From NCBI RefSeq assembly GCF_022352215.1, contig NZ_JAKRWF010000001.1, forward strand, positions 806,001 to 870,000: 64,000 nucleotides of DNA, given 5' to 3'. The notes under the pieces were generated by a model. That model saw only the letters and a list, made by a program, of their open reading frames with translations. It had not been told where the DNA came from and did no database searches. Numbering within the stretch: position 1 is the stretch's first letter; every line of letters starts with the position of its first letter. The position numbers and the translations under genes were made by a program. Source of the stretch: Flavihumibacter cheonanensis. GTDB taxonomy: Bacteria; Bacteroidota; Bacteroidia; Chitinophagales; Chitinophagaceae. Shown here piece after piece: positions 54,302-62,180 of this stretch.

Positions 54302-54583
54302 TTATTGAATGACCACTTCCTTAATAATCTTTTCTCCCAGGGCTTCATTCACCCGGTTGATGATATGTTCTTTTTGAAACAATAATTCCTGTTTAAGAGG
54401 CGCTACCGAGGTACTGATATAAAGCTTATCACCATAAATTTTAATACTTTCCGTATACCGCGCTACCGTTTTACCCATGATCTGTTCCCACACATCTGTG
54501 ATCTGCAAAGCCTGCACAGAACCTTTTAAACGGCTCTTCTGCAAAAACTGCTGAATCGCTTCTCCCAATGAAAATTCTCCCAT
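54302..54583 (-). CDS. DUF721 (DciA-like) protein
   Basis: This 93-residue protein starts MGEFSLGEAIQQFLQKSRL. DUF721 features are VWEQIMGKTVARYTESIKIYGDKLYISTSVAPLKQELLFQKEHIINRVNEALG. The family includes DciA, the helicase operator, and its gene is often close to recF, as here. The frame is open to 54616, but a TATCTTTG element and a -33 TTG place the transcription start at or next to the ATG at 54583. Convergent with the permease gene (2-bp gap). Confidence 0.82.
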   Translation of the reverse strand: MGEFSLGEAIQQFLQKSRLKGSVQALQITDVWEQIMGKTVARYTESIKIYGDKLYISTSVAPLKQELLFQKEHIINRVNEALGEKIIKEVVIQ

Positions 54584-54587
54584 GAAG

Positions 54588-54616
54588 CAAAGATAGGTGT
54601 CGAACCGATTCGGCAA
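54588..54616 (-). promoter_or_regulatory. Promoter of the DUF721 gene
   Basis: On the minus strand: TTG (54616-54614), 18-bp spacer, TATCTTTG (54595-54588), then CTTC and the ATG. Both consensus halves are present and imply a leaderless mRNA. Confidence 0.55.
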
Positions 54617-54962
54617 GCGGAGTAACCCATTCAGCTAAATATGTAAAATTTACACAATTCAACTAGTTGTTGATGCAACTAATAAAGAACTTGTCGCATC
54701 TTTGTGCTGTTATTGGTCCCGTTTTTATATCCAAACCTGGAAAGTAAGAAGTAGGAATTATGACTTTAGAAGTTGGAAATATTATTTCTGGTTAGTGGCA
54801 GAAGGGTTTGGCGGGGAGGGAATAGAAGCCCTCCTCTTGCCAAACAATCCGAGGAAAACCAAATTTCTGTATCCAGATTACGAATGGAAAATCCGTACCC
54901 AATTTTTTACCTGGCTGCCAATATTTTAAATTATTTCCGGTCTGAAATTCAGAGATTCTTTA
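54617..54962. other. Gene-free region between DUF721 and recF with a large inverted repeat
   Basis: About 350 bp without a convincing gene. It contains AGTTG...CAACT repeats (54664-54679) and a long hairpin at 54806-54845. A 75-codon frame from a TTG at 54702 has unusual composition, and I do not accept it. recF would be expected to end its transcript here, but no T-run terminator is seen. Confidence 0.5.
54806..54845. repeat. Inverted repeat / hairpin with internal loop
   Basis: GTTTGGC (54806-54812) pairs with GCCAAAC (54839-54845), and GGAGGG (54815-54820) with CCCTCC (54829-54834). An internal loop (GG / TCTT) and an AATAGAAG apical loop separate the arms. There is no U-run on either side, so it is not a classical intrinsic terminator. 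Confidence 0.6.
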
Positions 54963-56051
54963 TTATTCCGTGCACCGAATTTCCTGAAACCCTATACCCA
55001 ACCGGTCAAAACTTTCCTTTAACCGTTCAGAATGGGTATCCGTTACGAATACCTGACCATCGTTTTCGTGGCATACCTCCTGTAAAAGGTTGTGCATCCG
55101 TTCTGCATCCAGTTTTTCAAATACATCATCCAGCAAAAGGAGAGGGGCAAATCCCTTTTTCTCTTTCAAGAGCTGAAACTCCGCCAGTTTCAGGGAAAAG
55201 AGCAGGCTTTTTCGTTGTCCCTGAGAGGCGGTTTGCCGAAAAGGCTGGTCGCCCAGCAACATGATAATATCGTCGCGATGAATTCCTGCCTGGGTTCTGC
55301 CACTGGCAAGATCCCGCTGTCTGTTGATTTTCAGCAGGTCCGCCATTGATCCTGACTGAAGCGGGCTCTCATATTTTAAATGTAGTGCATATCGGTTGCC
55401 CGCGATTGAGCCATATCGCTCCATGGAGCGGGTTAGCAATTCAGTGCAATAGTGGCTTCTCTTTTCAAATACATACTGAGCTGGCTGCACCAATTGTTGG
55501 TCCAGGATTTCCAGTAATTCAGGCTCTTGTCGTCCGGTTTCCAGCTGTTGCTTTAAGAGGCTGTTGCGTTGCTGCAGCAATTTGTTGTATTTCATAAGTT
55601 CCTGCAGATAAACAGGGTCGACCTGGGAAAGCAGGGCATCCAGAAATCTTCGTCTTTCTTCACTGCCTTCCAGTATGATCTGGACGTCATCCGGAGCAAT
55701 AAAAACAGCCGGAAACTGACCAATATGATCGGATAAACGATCATAGGGCTGCCCGTCAATTGCAAAGGTTTTTTTCCCGGTTTCCCGTATCACACCCGTT
55801 ACCTCAATGGTTTTTCCATCGCGAATGAATTTTCCTGCTACTCGTAGTCCCTGGGCACCGTGCAATACCAGGTGGGCATCGGAACGCTGAAAATAGCTCT
55901 TGGTAAAACAAAGAAAATAGATGGCATCCAGCAGGTTGGTCTTTCCAATCCCGTTTCTTCCACTGATAGCAATGATACGATCCCGGAAGGCCCATTGTGC
56001 CATTCCATAGTTTTTAAACTGATAGACCGATATGGATTCCAGGTGCAGCAA
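54963..56051 (-). CDS. recF: DNA replication and repair protein RecF
   Basis: RecF is an SMC-like ATPase that loads recombination factors at single-strand gaps. The protein has Walker A GRNGIGKTN, a signature-like SQGQRKSLLFSLKLAEF and Walker B LLLLDDVFEKLD, all canonical. The family starts with a short sequence like MLHLESISVYQFKNYG, which corresponds to a TTG codon at 56051 (363 residues). The frame runs on to an ATG at 56120, but those 23 extra codons cover the promoter of pdhA. The TTG start is preferred but not proven. Confidence 0.9.
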   Translation of the reverse strand: MLHLESISVYQFKNYGMAQWAFRDRIIAISGRNGIGKTNLLDAIYFLCFTKSYFQRSDAHLVLHGAQGLRVAGKFIRDGKTIEVTGVIRETGKKTFAIDGQPYDRLSDHIGQFPAVFIAPDDVQIILEGSEERRRFLDALLSQVDPVYLQELMKYNKLLQQRNSLLKQQLETGRQEPELLEILDQQLVQPAQYVFEKRSHYCTELLTRSMERYGSIAGNRYALHLKYESPLQSGSMADLLKINRQRDLASGRTQAGIHRDDIIMLLGDQPFRQTASQGQRKSLLFSLKLAEFQLLKEKKGFAPLLLLDDVFEKLDAERMHNLLQEVCHENDGQVFVTDTHSERLKESFDRLGIGFQEIRCTE

Positions 56052-56081
56052 GATGGATGCAATATTACACCCTTTAACTGC

Positions 56082-56110
56082 TTGGTTAGCTGAATTTTCC
56101 CTTATCTTTG
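56082..56110 (+). promoter_or_regulatory. Promoter of pdhA
   Basis: TTG (56082-56084), 18-bp spacer, TATCTTTG (56103-56110). The expected start near 56116 leaves a leader of about 15 bases before the GTG at 56131. Confidence 0.6.
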
Positions 56111-56130
56111 CCCGTCTCAAAACTTAACAA

Positions 56131-57126
56131 GTGGCAACAAAATTTTCAAAGGAGACCTATCTCTACTGGTATGAGCTGATGCAGCTGATTCGCCAGTTTG
56201 AACTGAAGGCTGAAGAGAAATACAAAATGGAAGGAAAAATCCGCGGTTTCTTTCATGCTTATATTGGGCAGGAAGCAATTGCTGCCGGATGTATGACAGC
56301 TACAAAGGCTGAGGATGCCTTCATTACCGCTTATCGTGATCATGGTCTGGCACTTGCCAAAGGTATCAGTGCCAAAGCCTGTATGGCCGAACTCTATGGA
56401 AAAGCCACTGGTTGTGCCAAAGGGAAGGGTGGTTCCATGCACTTTTTTGGTATTAAGGAACGCTTCTTTGGTGGGCATGGTATTGTTGGAGCACAGATCG
56501 GTACGGGTGCCGGTATCGCCTTTGCTGAAAAATACAAAGGGACTGATGCGGTTTGCCTGACTTTCTTCGGGGATGGTGCTGCCCGCCAGGGAATCCTGCA
56601 TGAAACTTTTAACCTGGCCATGCTTTGGAAAATCCCGGTTATTTTCATTTGTGAAAACAATAATTATGCGATGGGTACCTCCGTTGAGCGTACTTCCAAC
56701 GTACATGATATTTACAAACTGGCAGATGCCTACGAAATGCCGGCTGATTCAATCGACGGTATGAGTCCGGAAGCGGTCCACGAAAGTGTTGCAAGAGCGG
56801 TTAAGCGTGCCCGTGAGGGTGACGGTCCGACCCTGATCGAAATCAAGACATACCGTTACAAAGGCCATTCCATCTCTGACCCACAGAAATACCGCACGAA
56901 GGAAGAAGTGGAAGAATACAAACAAAGAGATCCGATTGAAATGGTGAAAAAAACACTGCTTGACAACAAATTCGCCACTGCAGAAGAGATCGCTGCAATT
57001 GACAAACGCGTTGAACAGGAAGTGGAAGAGTCAGTGAAATTTGCTGAGGAAAGCCCCTGGCCAGACGACAGCGAAGTGTTGAAAGACATTTATGTGGATC
57101 AGAACTATCCTTATATCGTAGACTAA
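56131..57126 (+). CDS. pdhA: Pyruvate dehydrogenase E1 component, alpha subunit (GTG start)
   Basis: This 331-residue thiamine-diphosphate enzyme subunit decarboxylates pyruvate in the pyruvate dehydrogenase complex. The TPP/Mg motif GDGAARQG...FICENNNYAMGT is present, along with GGSMHFFG, GIVGAQIGTGAG and the phosphorylation-loop-like region YRYKGHSISDPQKYRTKEEV. The start is GTG (GTG-GCA-ACA-AAA). The E1 beta, E2 and E3 genes are not adjacent, so the complex is encoded at several loci. A branched-chain 2-oxoacid substrate is less likely. Confidence 0.92.
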   Translation: MATKFSKETYLYWYELMQLIRQFELKAEEKYKMEGKIRGFFHAYIGQEAIAAGCMTATKAEDAFITAYRDHGLALAKGISAKACMAELYGKATGCAKGKGGSMHFFGIKERFFGGHGIVGAQIGTGAGIAFAEKYKGTDAVCLTFFGDGAARQGILHETFNLAMLWKIPVIFICENNNYAMGTSVERTSNVHDIYKLADAYEMPADSIDGMSPEAVHESVARAVKRAREGDGPTLIEIKTYRYKGHSISDPQKYRTKEEVEEYKQRDPIEMVKKTLLDNKFATAEEIAAIDKRVEQEVEESVKFAEESPWPDDSEVLKDIYVDQNYPYIVD

Positions 57127-57143
57127 CAGAATACAACTAAAAC

Positions 57144-57824
57144 ATGGCGGAAAATACGAATGTACCGGTACAGCCGGATGCCTCAATGGAGGTGGTAGAT
57201 AAGGTTACTGGATTTTGGCAGCAGAACAGTAAAAACATCCTGATAGGATTAACTGTCATCATCGTGGTGGCAGGTGGGATTGTAGGGTATAAATACCTGG
57301 TTGCCGAGCCAAAAGAAAAGAGTGCCAATGATGCTATTTTCAGAGCACAGCAATATTTCCAGCAGGATTCTCTTGCACTCGCTTTGAATGGAGATGCAAC
57401 CAATCCGGGTTTCCTCAAGATCATGGATAAATACAGCGGTACAAAGGCAGCTAATCTGGCTCATTTTTACGCTGGTGCTATTTATTTGAAGCAGGGTGAT
57501 TTCGCCAATGCAGAAAAGCACCTGAAAGATTTTTCAACTTCTTCTTTACAAATCAGTGCGAGGGCTAAATCCTTATTAGCTGATACTTATGCTGAGCAGG
57601 GTAAAAAAGAAGAAGCTGCCAAACTATACCGCGAAGCAGCCGCCATCTTTGAAAAAGATGAATTCAATTCTGCTGAATACCTGTTCCGTAGTGGTTATCT
57701 GTATGAAAGCCTTGGAAAAAATAAGGAAGCGATTGAGTCTTATAAATTGATAAAGGAAAAATATCCTCGTTCAGAAAGAGGATTTGAAGTGGATAAATAC
57801 CTGGCGCGACTGGGAGAATTATAA
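57144..57824 (+). CDS. YfgM-like tetratricopeptide protein, single membrane anchor
   Basis: This 226-residue protein has one transmembrane helix (about residues 33-54, ILIGLTVIIVVAGGIVGYKYLV). A periplasmic region follows with three to four TPR-like helical pairs (AHFYAGAIYLKQGDFANAEKHLKDF, AKSLLADTYAEQGKKEEAAKLYREAA, EYLFRSGYLYESLGKNKEAIESYKLIKEKYPRSE). YfgM relatives act as ancillary SecYEG and chaperone partners. It lies 17 bp after pdhA and 5 bp before ribH. Confidence 0.85.
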   Translation: MAENTNVPVQPDASMEVVDKVTGFWQQNSKNILIGLTVIIVVAGGIVGYKYLVAEPKEKSANDAIFRAQQYFQQDSLALALNGDATNPGFLKIMDKYSGTKAANLAHFYAGAIYLKQGDFANAEKHLKDFSTSSLQISARAKSLLADTYAEQGKKEEAAKLYREAAAIFEKDEFNSAEYLFRSGYLYESLGKNKEAIESYKLIKEKYPRSERGFEVDKYLARLGEL

Positions 57825-57829
57825 TCAAT

Positions 57830-58330
57830 ATGGCAGCAACTGGAAATACCAATGTTGTAAAGATACCAGCAGGCATCCTACCCAAGGATGCCTGTGTTGT
57901 TCTGGTAAGAACAGAATGGAATGATTCTGTTGTAGGTGAGTTGGAAGCCGGTGCCCGGAAACTACTGGCTGAACAGGGCATCGATAAGGTAACCACTATC
58001 ACCGTTCCGGGTGCTGTGGAAATCGCCTTTGCAATTCGTGCTTATTGGGAAGCCAAAAAGTATTGGGATGATCGTCCGCATGCTTTCATCGCTCTTGGTT
58101 GTGTGATTAAAGGAGATACCCCACATTTCGATTATGTATGTAAAGCTGTAACGGATGGCGTGGTACTACTCAATCATGAACTTCCTGTTCCTACCATTTT
58201 TGGTGTACTTACCGTTTTAACTGAAGAGCAGGCCATGGAAAGACTTGGCGGACCACATGGACACAAAGGAGAAGAAGCCGCCATCACGGCCTTAAAAATG
58301 ATTGCGCTCCAACGAAGTTTTAAAAAATAG
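57830..58330 (+). CDS. ribH: 6,7-dimethyl-8-ribityllumazine synthase
   Basis: This 166-residue subunit of the icosahedral or pentameric lumazine synthase performs the penultimate step of riboflavin synthesis. Family motifs: RTEWNDSVVGELEAGA (substrate Trp/Asn), TVPGAVEIAFA, ALGCVIKGDTPHFDYVCKAVTDG with the catalytic His of PHFDY, and FGVLTVLTEEQAMERLGG. Normal length. The other rib genes are elsewhere. Confidence 0.97.
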   Translation: MAATGNTNVVKIPAGILPKDACVVLVRTEWNDSVVGELEAGARKLLAEQGIDKVTTITVPGAVEIAFAIRAYWEAKKYWDDRPHAFIALGCVIKGDTPHFDYVCKAVTDGVVLLNHELPVPTIFGVLTVLTEEQAMERLGGPHGHKGEEAAITALKMIALQRSFKK

Positions 58331-58335
58331 AGACC

Positions 58336-59058
58336 GTGAGAGTACAGTTGTTCATTCCCTGTTTTGTGGATCAGTTGTTTCCCTCAACTGCCCTGAACAT
58401 GATCAAAGTGTTGGAGAGACTTGGTTGCGAGGTGGCGTATAACCAAGAACAAACCTGTTGCGGTCAGCCCGCTTTTAATGCTGGTTTTCAAAACGAGGCA
58501 AAAGTAGTTGCAGAAAAATTTATCCGGGAAAATATAACTCATTCCGATTATCTCGTGGCACCAAGTGCTTCCTGCACCGGGTTTGTGTGTAATTATTATC
58601 CGCAATTGTTTGATAATTCTTCCATTCATAACCAGATCAGGGATTTGAAATCCCGCACCTTTGAATTATCAGACTTCCTTGTTAATGTGTTGAAGGTGGA
58701 AGATATTGGCGCTAGCTTTCCAATGAAAGCAACTTATCACGATTCTTGTGCTGCACTAAGAGAATGCAAAATAAAAGAAGAGCCGAGAAAGCTCTTATCG
58801 AATGTAGGCGGACTGGAACTGGTTGAAATGAATGATGTGGAAACCTGCTGCGGTTTTGGCGGTACGTTTTCTGTAAAATATGAACCAATCAGCATTGCTA
58901 TGGCTGATCAGAAAGTGAACAATGCAATGCTAACCGGAGCCGAAGCCATCATCAGTACTGATTTATCCTGTCTGATGCACCTGGATGGTTACATACAAAA
59001 AAAACAACTCCCCATACAAACCTTTCACCTAGCAGATGTCCTGGCATCGGGTTGGTAG
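58336..59058 (+). CDS. lutA: LutA/YkgE-type (Fe-S) oxidoreductase subunit (GTG start)
   Basis: This 240-residue protein has two CCG domains: TCCGQPAFNAGF (about 42-53) and TCCGFGGTFSVKY (about 171-183), with the N-terminal IPCFVDQLFP typical of LutA, a subunit of the LutABC L-lactate oxidation complex. The start is GTG, 5 bp after ribH. LutB and LutC are not next to it, so the assignment to lactate oxidation is from family only. Confidence 0.85.
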   Translation: MRVQLFIPCFVDQLFPSTALNMIKVLERLGCEVAYNQEQTCCGQPAFNAGFQNEAKVVAEKFIRENITHSDYLVAPSASCTGFVCNYYPQLFDNSSIHNQIRDLKSRTFELSDFLVNVLKVEDIGASFPMKATYHDSCAALRECKIKEEPRKLLSNVGGLELVEMNDVETCCGFGGTFSVKYEPISIAMADQKVNNAMLTGAEAIISTDLSCLMHLDGYIQKKQLPIQTFHLADVLASGW

Positions 59059-59083
59059 GAGAGTTAAATAAAACCTTCAGCAG

Positions 59084-59647
59084 TTATGGCAGAATAACGG
59101 TATCAATTACATGGATCACGCCATTGCTTTGTTGAACGTCAGCTATCGTGATGGTAGCAACATTGCCTTTAGCATCCGAAAGCATCAATTTTTTCCCCTT
59201 TTTCAACAGCGTTATCGTTCCTCCCTGTACCGTAGTAAGTACTGCTTTGCCCTCTCCTTCCTGTATTTTTTGTGTTATTGCTTCGGCACTAAGGTTACCA
59301 GCTACTACATGATAGGTGAGAACTGCGGTTAATTGATTTTTGTTTTCCGGTTGTAATAATTGATCAACTGTACCTTTGGGCAGTTTATCAAATGCTTTAT
59401 TTACAGGTGCAAAAACAGTAAATGGTCCGGGTGTTTGTAATGTTTCAACCAAACCGGCTGCTTTTACTGCTGCAACCAGCGTGGTGTGATCCTTTGAATT
59501 GACTGCGTTTTCCACAATGTTTTTGGATGGATACATGGGGGCTCCACCAACTTCTACCGTTTTTTCCTGTTTGCCATTTTGAGCGGATGCACTTAAACTA
59601 ATGATTCCCGCAACAACTACTACTGCTAATTTTTTAAAAGTTTTCAT
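59084..59647 (-). CDS. Secreted fasciclin-domain protein
   Basis: This 187-residue exported protein has a signal ending SLSASAQ. It contains one fasciclin (FAS1/BigH3) domain (about residues 45-185). The FAS1 boxes are visible: LVAAVKAAGLVETLQTPGPFTVFAPVNKAFDKLP, the YHVV core (LTYHVVAG) and the terminal GVIHVIDTVILP. Such proteins act in adhesion, and their bacterial role is mostly unknown. Monocistronic; convergent with lutA. Confidence 0.93.
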   Translation of the reverse strand: MKTFKKLAVVVVAGIISLSASAQNGKQEKTVEVGGAPMYPSKNIVENAVNSKDHTTLVAAVKAAGLVETLQTPGPFTVFAPVNKAFDKLPKGTVDQLLQPENKNQLTAVLTYHVVAGNLSAEAITQKIQEGEGKAVLTTVQGGTITLLKKGKKLMLSDAKGNVATITIADVQQSNGVIHVIDTVILP

Positions 59648-59737
59648 ACGATTTTTTTATTCCAGATCTACGCTTCCAATTAAACTTTGGATTTGTTGAA
59701 CTGTTATTTTTACGAATAATTGTAAAAACCATTGGTA

Positions 59738-60151
59738 ATGGCATATTGGTTAGTAAAATCAGAACCGTTTAAATACAGTTGGGACCAGTTCGAAAAAGAC
59801 AAGAAAACCTTCTGGGATGGGGTACGGAATTATGCTGCACGAAATAACCTGAAAGCCATGAAAAAAGGTGAGCAGGTACTCTATTATCATAGCAACGAAG
59901 GAGTGGAAGTAGTAGGCATTGCTGAAGTAGTGAAGGAATTTTACCAGGATCCAACAACCACAGAAGAAGCCTGGGTGGTGGTAGACCTTAAGCCGGTGAA
60001 AAAATTAAAGAAGCCCGTTCCGTTGGGTGCTATCAAAGCAGAACCGCGGCTCGCCAATATGGCCCTCGTAAAATTGAGCAGACTCAGTGTTCAACCCGTA
60101 ACAGAGCAAGAGTGGAAGGTAATACTTGAACTGGCAGGAGAGAAGAAATGA
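59738..60151 (+). CDS. EVE domain protein
   Basis: A 137-residue protein of the EVE (PUA-like) fold: MAYWLVKSEPFKYSWDQFEKDKKTFWDGVRNYAARNNLKAM, then GEQVLYYHSNEGVEVVGIAEVV. EVE domains bind modified bases in DNA or RNA. The start is the ATG at 59738; the frame opens with a TTG six bases earlier. Its stop overlaps the start of the sirtuin gene by 4 bp (ATGA), so the two are translationally coupled. Confidence 0.92.
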   Translation: MAYWLVKSEPFKYSWDQFEKDKKTFWDGVRNYAARNNLKAMKKGEQVLYYHSNEGVEVVGIAEVVKEFYQDPTTTEEAWVVVDLKPVKKLKKPVPLGAIKAEPRLANMALVKLSRLSVQPVTEQEWKVILELAGEKK

Positions 60152-60837
60152 AAAAATTGGTGGTTTTAACAGGAGCAGGAATCAGCGCAGAAAGCGGCCT
60201 TAAGACCTTTCGCGACAGTGATGGGCTGTGGGAAGGGTATTCCATTGAAGAAGTAGCAACTCCTCGTGCCTGGGCCAGGAATCCTGAACAGGTATTGAAG
60301 TTTTATAACGAACGCAGGCAGGCTGTCAGGCATGCACAACCGAATCGGGCACACCAGATCCTGGCAGAATTGCAGGATTTTTTTGACGTGGAGATCATTA
60401 CTCAAAATATCGATGACCTCCACGAAAGAGCCGGTTCCCGGAAAGTATTGCACCTTCATGGGGAAATCTTCAAAAAACACAGTGAGTTTGATACGGAACT
60501 GATAGAAGAAGTGTATGAGGATATGCGTATCGGGGAATTAGCCCCAGATGGCGGTCGCTGGCGTCCTGCCATCGTGTGGTTTGAAGAACCTGTTCCGAAA
60601 ATGATGGAAGCTGTTCCGCTGGTGAGAAAAGCTGATTTATTCCTGGTTGTTGGAACTTCGCTGGTTGTTTATCCTGCAGCTTCCTTGATTGATTATGTTG
60701 CGCCTGATTGCCCGCTATTTGTGGTGGATAAAAAGATCCCCTATTCCGTTGCTGGAGCCCGCTTGCAGGTATTTGAAAACCTTGCCAGCATTGGAATGGA
60801 GGAGCTAAAAAACCAGCTGCTTAACCAGCATATTTAA
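60148..60837 (+). CDS. cobB: Sir2 family NAD-dependent protein deacylase, zinc-site cysteines absent
   Basis: This 229-residue sirtuin removes acyl groups from lysines with NAD+. The NAD site GAGISAESGLKTFRDSDGLWEGY, TQNIDDLHERAGS, catalytic His in LHLHGE, and VVGTSLVVYPAASL are all present. The zinc-ribbon cysteine pairs expected between HGE and IVWFEEPVP are missing; that region reads KKHSEFDTELIEEVYEDMRIGELAPDGG... without any Cys. It belongs to the zinc-less branch common in Bacteroidota. Coupled to the EVE gene. Confidence 0.9.
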   Translation: MKKLVVLTGAGISAESGLKTFRDSDGLWEGYSIEEVATPRAWARNPEQVLKFYNERRQAVRHAQPNRAHQILAELQDFFDVEIITQNIDDLHERAGSRKVLHLHGEIFKKHSEFDTELIEEVYEDMRIGELAPDGGRWRPAIVWFEEPVPKMMEAVPLVRKADLFLVVGTSLVVYPAASLIDYVAPDCPLFVVDKKIPYSVAGARLQVFENLASIGMEELKNQLLNQHI

Positions 60838-60883
60838 TCTTTCCCTAACAGCCGGGATGCATCAAAACCATTCACTTTGCAAC

Positions 60884-62176
60884 ATGAAAAAAATCTGGCT
60901 GGTTTCGCTGTTTGTTTTTTTATATGGGCTGGTTGAAGCACAACCAGCCGGACCAGCACTGAAGTTGAAAGAGTATCCACTGGATACGGCGGGCAATTAC
61001 CGTTTAACGCCAGCAGGAACACCGGCTTTGTATGCAGGAGAGGGGCTCCATTACCTGCAACCCCTGTATGAATACTTCAAACAAACTGTAAGCGGTTCTG
61101 ATAAGAATCGTTTGGCCAGGCATCTTGCTATGGCAGGAGATCATTTACTCGCAAACTATTACCTGGAACATTCGTATGATTCCATGATGCCCATCGGATA
61201 TGAGGATGTGAAGAAGTATCTCGATACGATGGGAAAGCTGCAATTGCTGGACGCGCGTTCCTACATACTGCAACAGGCTGCCAAGGAGCGTATTGTATTA
61301 TTCAATGAGAGTGCAGCTCAATTACAGCAGCGGGCTTATTTCTATACTTTACTGGAAGATTTTTATAAGCTGGGATTTCGGTATCTGTCGATTTATTGGC
61401 TGAGTCCGTTGGTTAACCCTGCAACGGCTCCGGTCACCAAATTTCTTGGTTACCAGGTGGCTGATCCCATTGCAGGAGAGATCGTACGAAAAGCAAAACA
61501 ACTTGGATTTACGCTGATTGCATATGGTGATAGCTCCATGACCCGAAACACCGGCAATGTGCAGGACGCAGTACAGGCAACCCGATTAGCGGCTTTGTTG
61601 CAACAGGATACCACAGCAAAAATTCTGGTGCTTGATGAACAGGCGCATATCGCAGAGCGGCCAATTGGCAATTTTACGCCAATGGGTACGGTATTACAAC
61701 GACTGAGCGGCATTGATCCTTTTACCATTGATCAGACTGAATTGTGCAGTGGCAGTAGTTTTGAATATGGCCGTTACTTTTATAAAGAACTCGTAAAACG
61801 AATTACGGTGGATCAGGTATCAGTGGTTACCCGGGGTAAACAGCCGGTCAGCCTTTTGGAAAATGATCTCTATGATATTCAATTGCTCTTTCCACCAGTG
61901 CAGGAAAAATACGGAAGAGCGGATTGGCTAACGCTTATGGGTAGCCGAAAATTAGCCGCTGTTCAACCGGCTCACCGGGATTTGTTTCTCGTACAGGCAT
62001 TTTATAAGGAAGAAACGTTTCGAAACCTGTTGCCTACTCTAATACCTGCGGATCAGACCTATTTAACCGACCGGGATGGCTATTACAGGCTCTACCTGCA
62101 ACCTGGCAAATACACCCTAATTTTCAGGGATCTCCATTACCAGGCTGTAGCGGAACGTGACCTGGAAGTGAAATAG
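60884..62176 (+). CDS. Secreted protein of unknown function, weakly EreA/ChaN-like
   Basis: This 430-residue exported protein has a signal ending LVEAQPAG. The central region (ERIVLFNESAAQLQQRAYFYTLLEDFYKLGFRYLSIYWLSP, about 135-175) follows the layout of erythromycin-esterase/ChaN-like folds, where the equivalent text is usually GE-x-H. Here the Glu is kept (NES) but the metal-binding or catalytic His is replaced. A carboxypeptidase-like regulatory tail (YYRLYLQPGKYTLIFRDLHYQ) closes the protein. The start is taken at MKKIWLV (60884), not the upstream ATG at 60857. I assign no function. Confidence 0.65.
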   Translation: MKKIWLVSLFVFLYGLVEAQPAGPALKLKEYPLDTAGNYRLTPAGTPALYAGEGLHYLQPLYEYFKQTVSGSDKNRLARHLAMAGDHLLANYYLEHSYDSMMPIGYEDVKKYLDTMGKLQLLDARSYILQQAAKERIVLFNESAAQLQQRAYFYTLLEDFYKLGFRYLSIYWLSPLVNPATAPVTKFLGYQVADPIAGEIVRKAKQLGFTLIAYGDSSMTRNTGNVQDAVQATRLAALLQQDTTAKILVLDEQAHIAERPIGNFTPMGTVLQRLSGIDPFTIDQTELCSGSSFEYGRYFYKELVKRITVDQVSVVTRGKQPVSLLENDLYDIQLLFPPVQEKYGRADWLTLMGSRKLAAVQPAHRDLFLVQAFYKEETFRNLLPTLIPADQTYLTDRDGYYRLYLQPGKYTLIFRDLHYQAVAERDLEVK

Positions 62177-62180
62177 GTCG

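Noticed and set aside
54702-54929. 75-codon frame starting with TTG in the DUF721-recF gap, rich in Trp, Phe and Tyr
   Set aside because: No ATG, no promoter or ribosome-binding context, composition unlike the neighbours, and it runs through the large inverted repeat.
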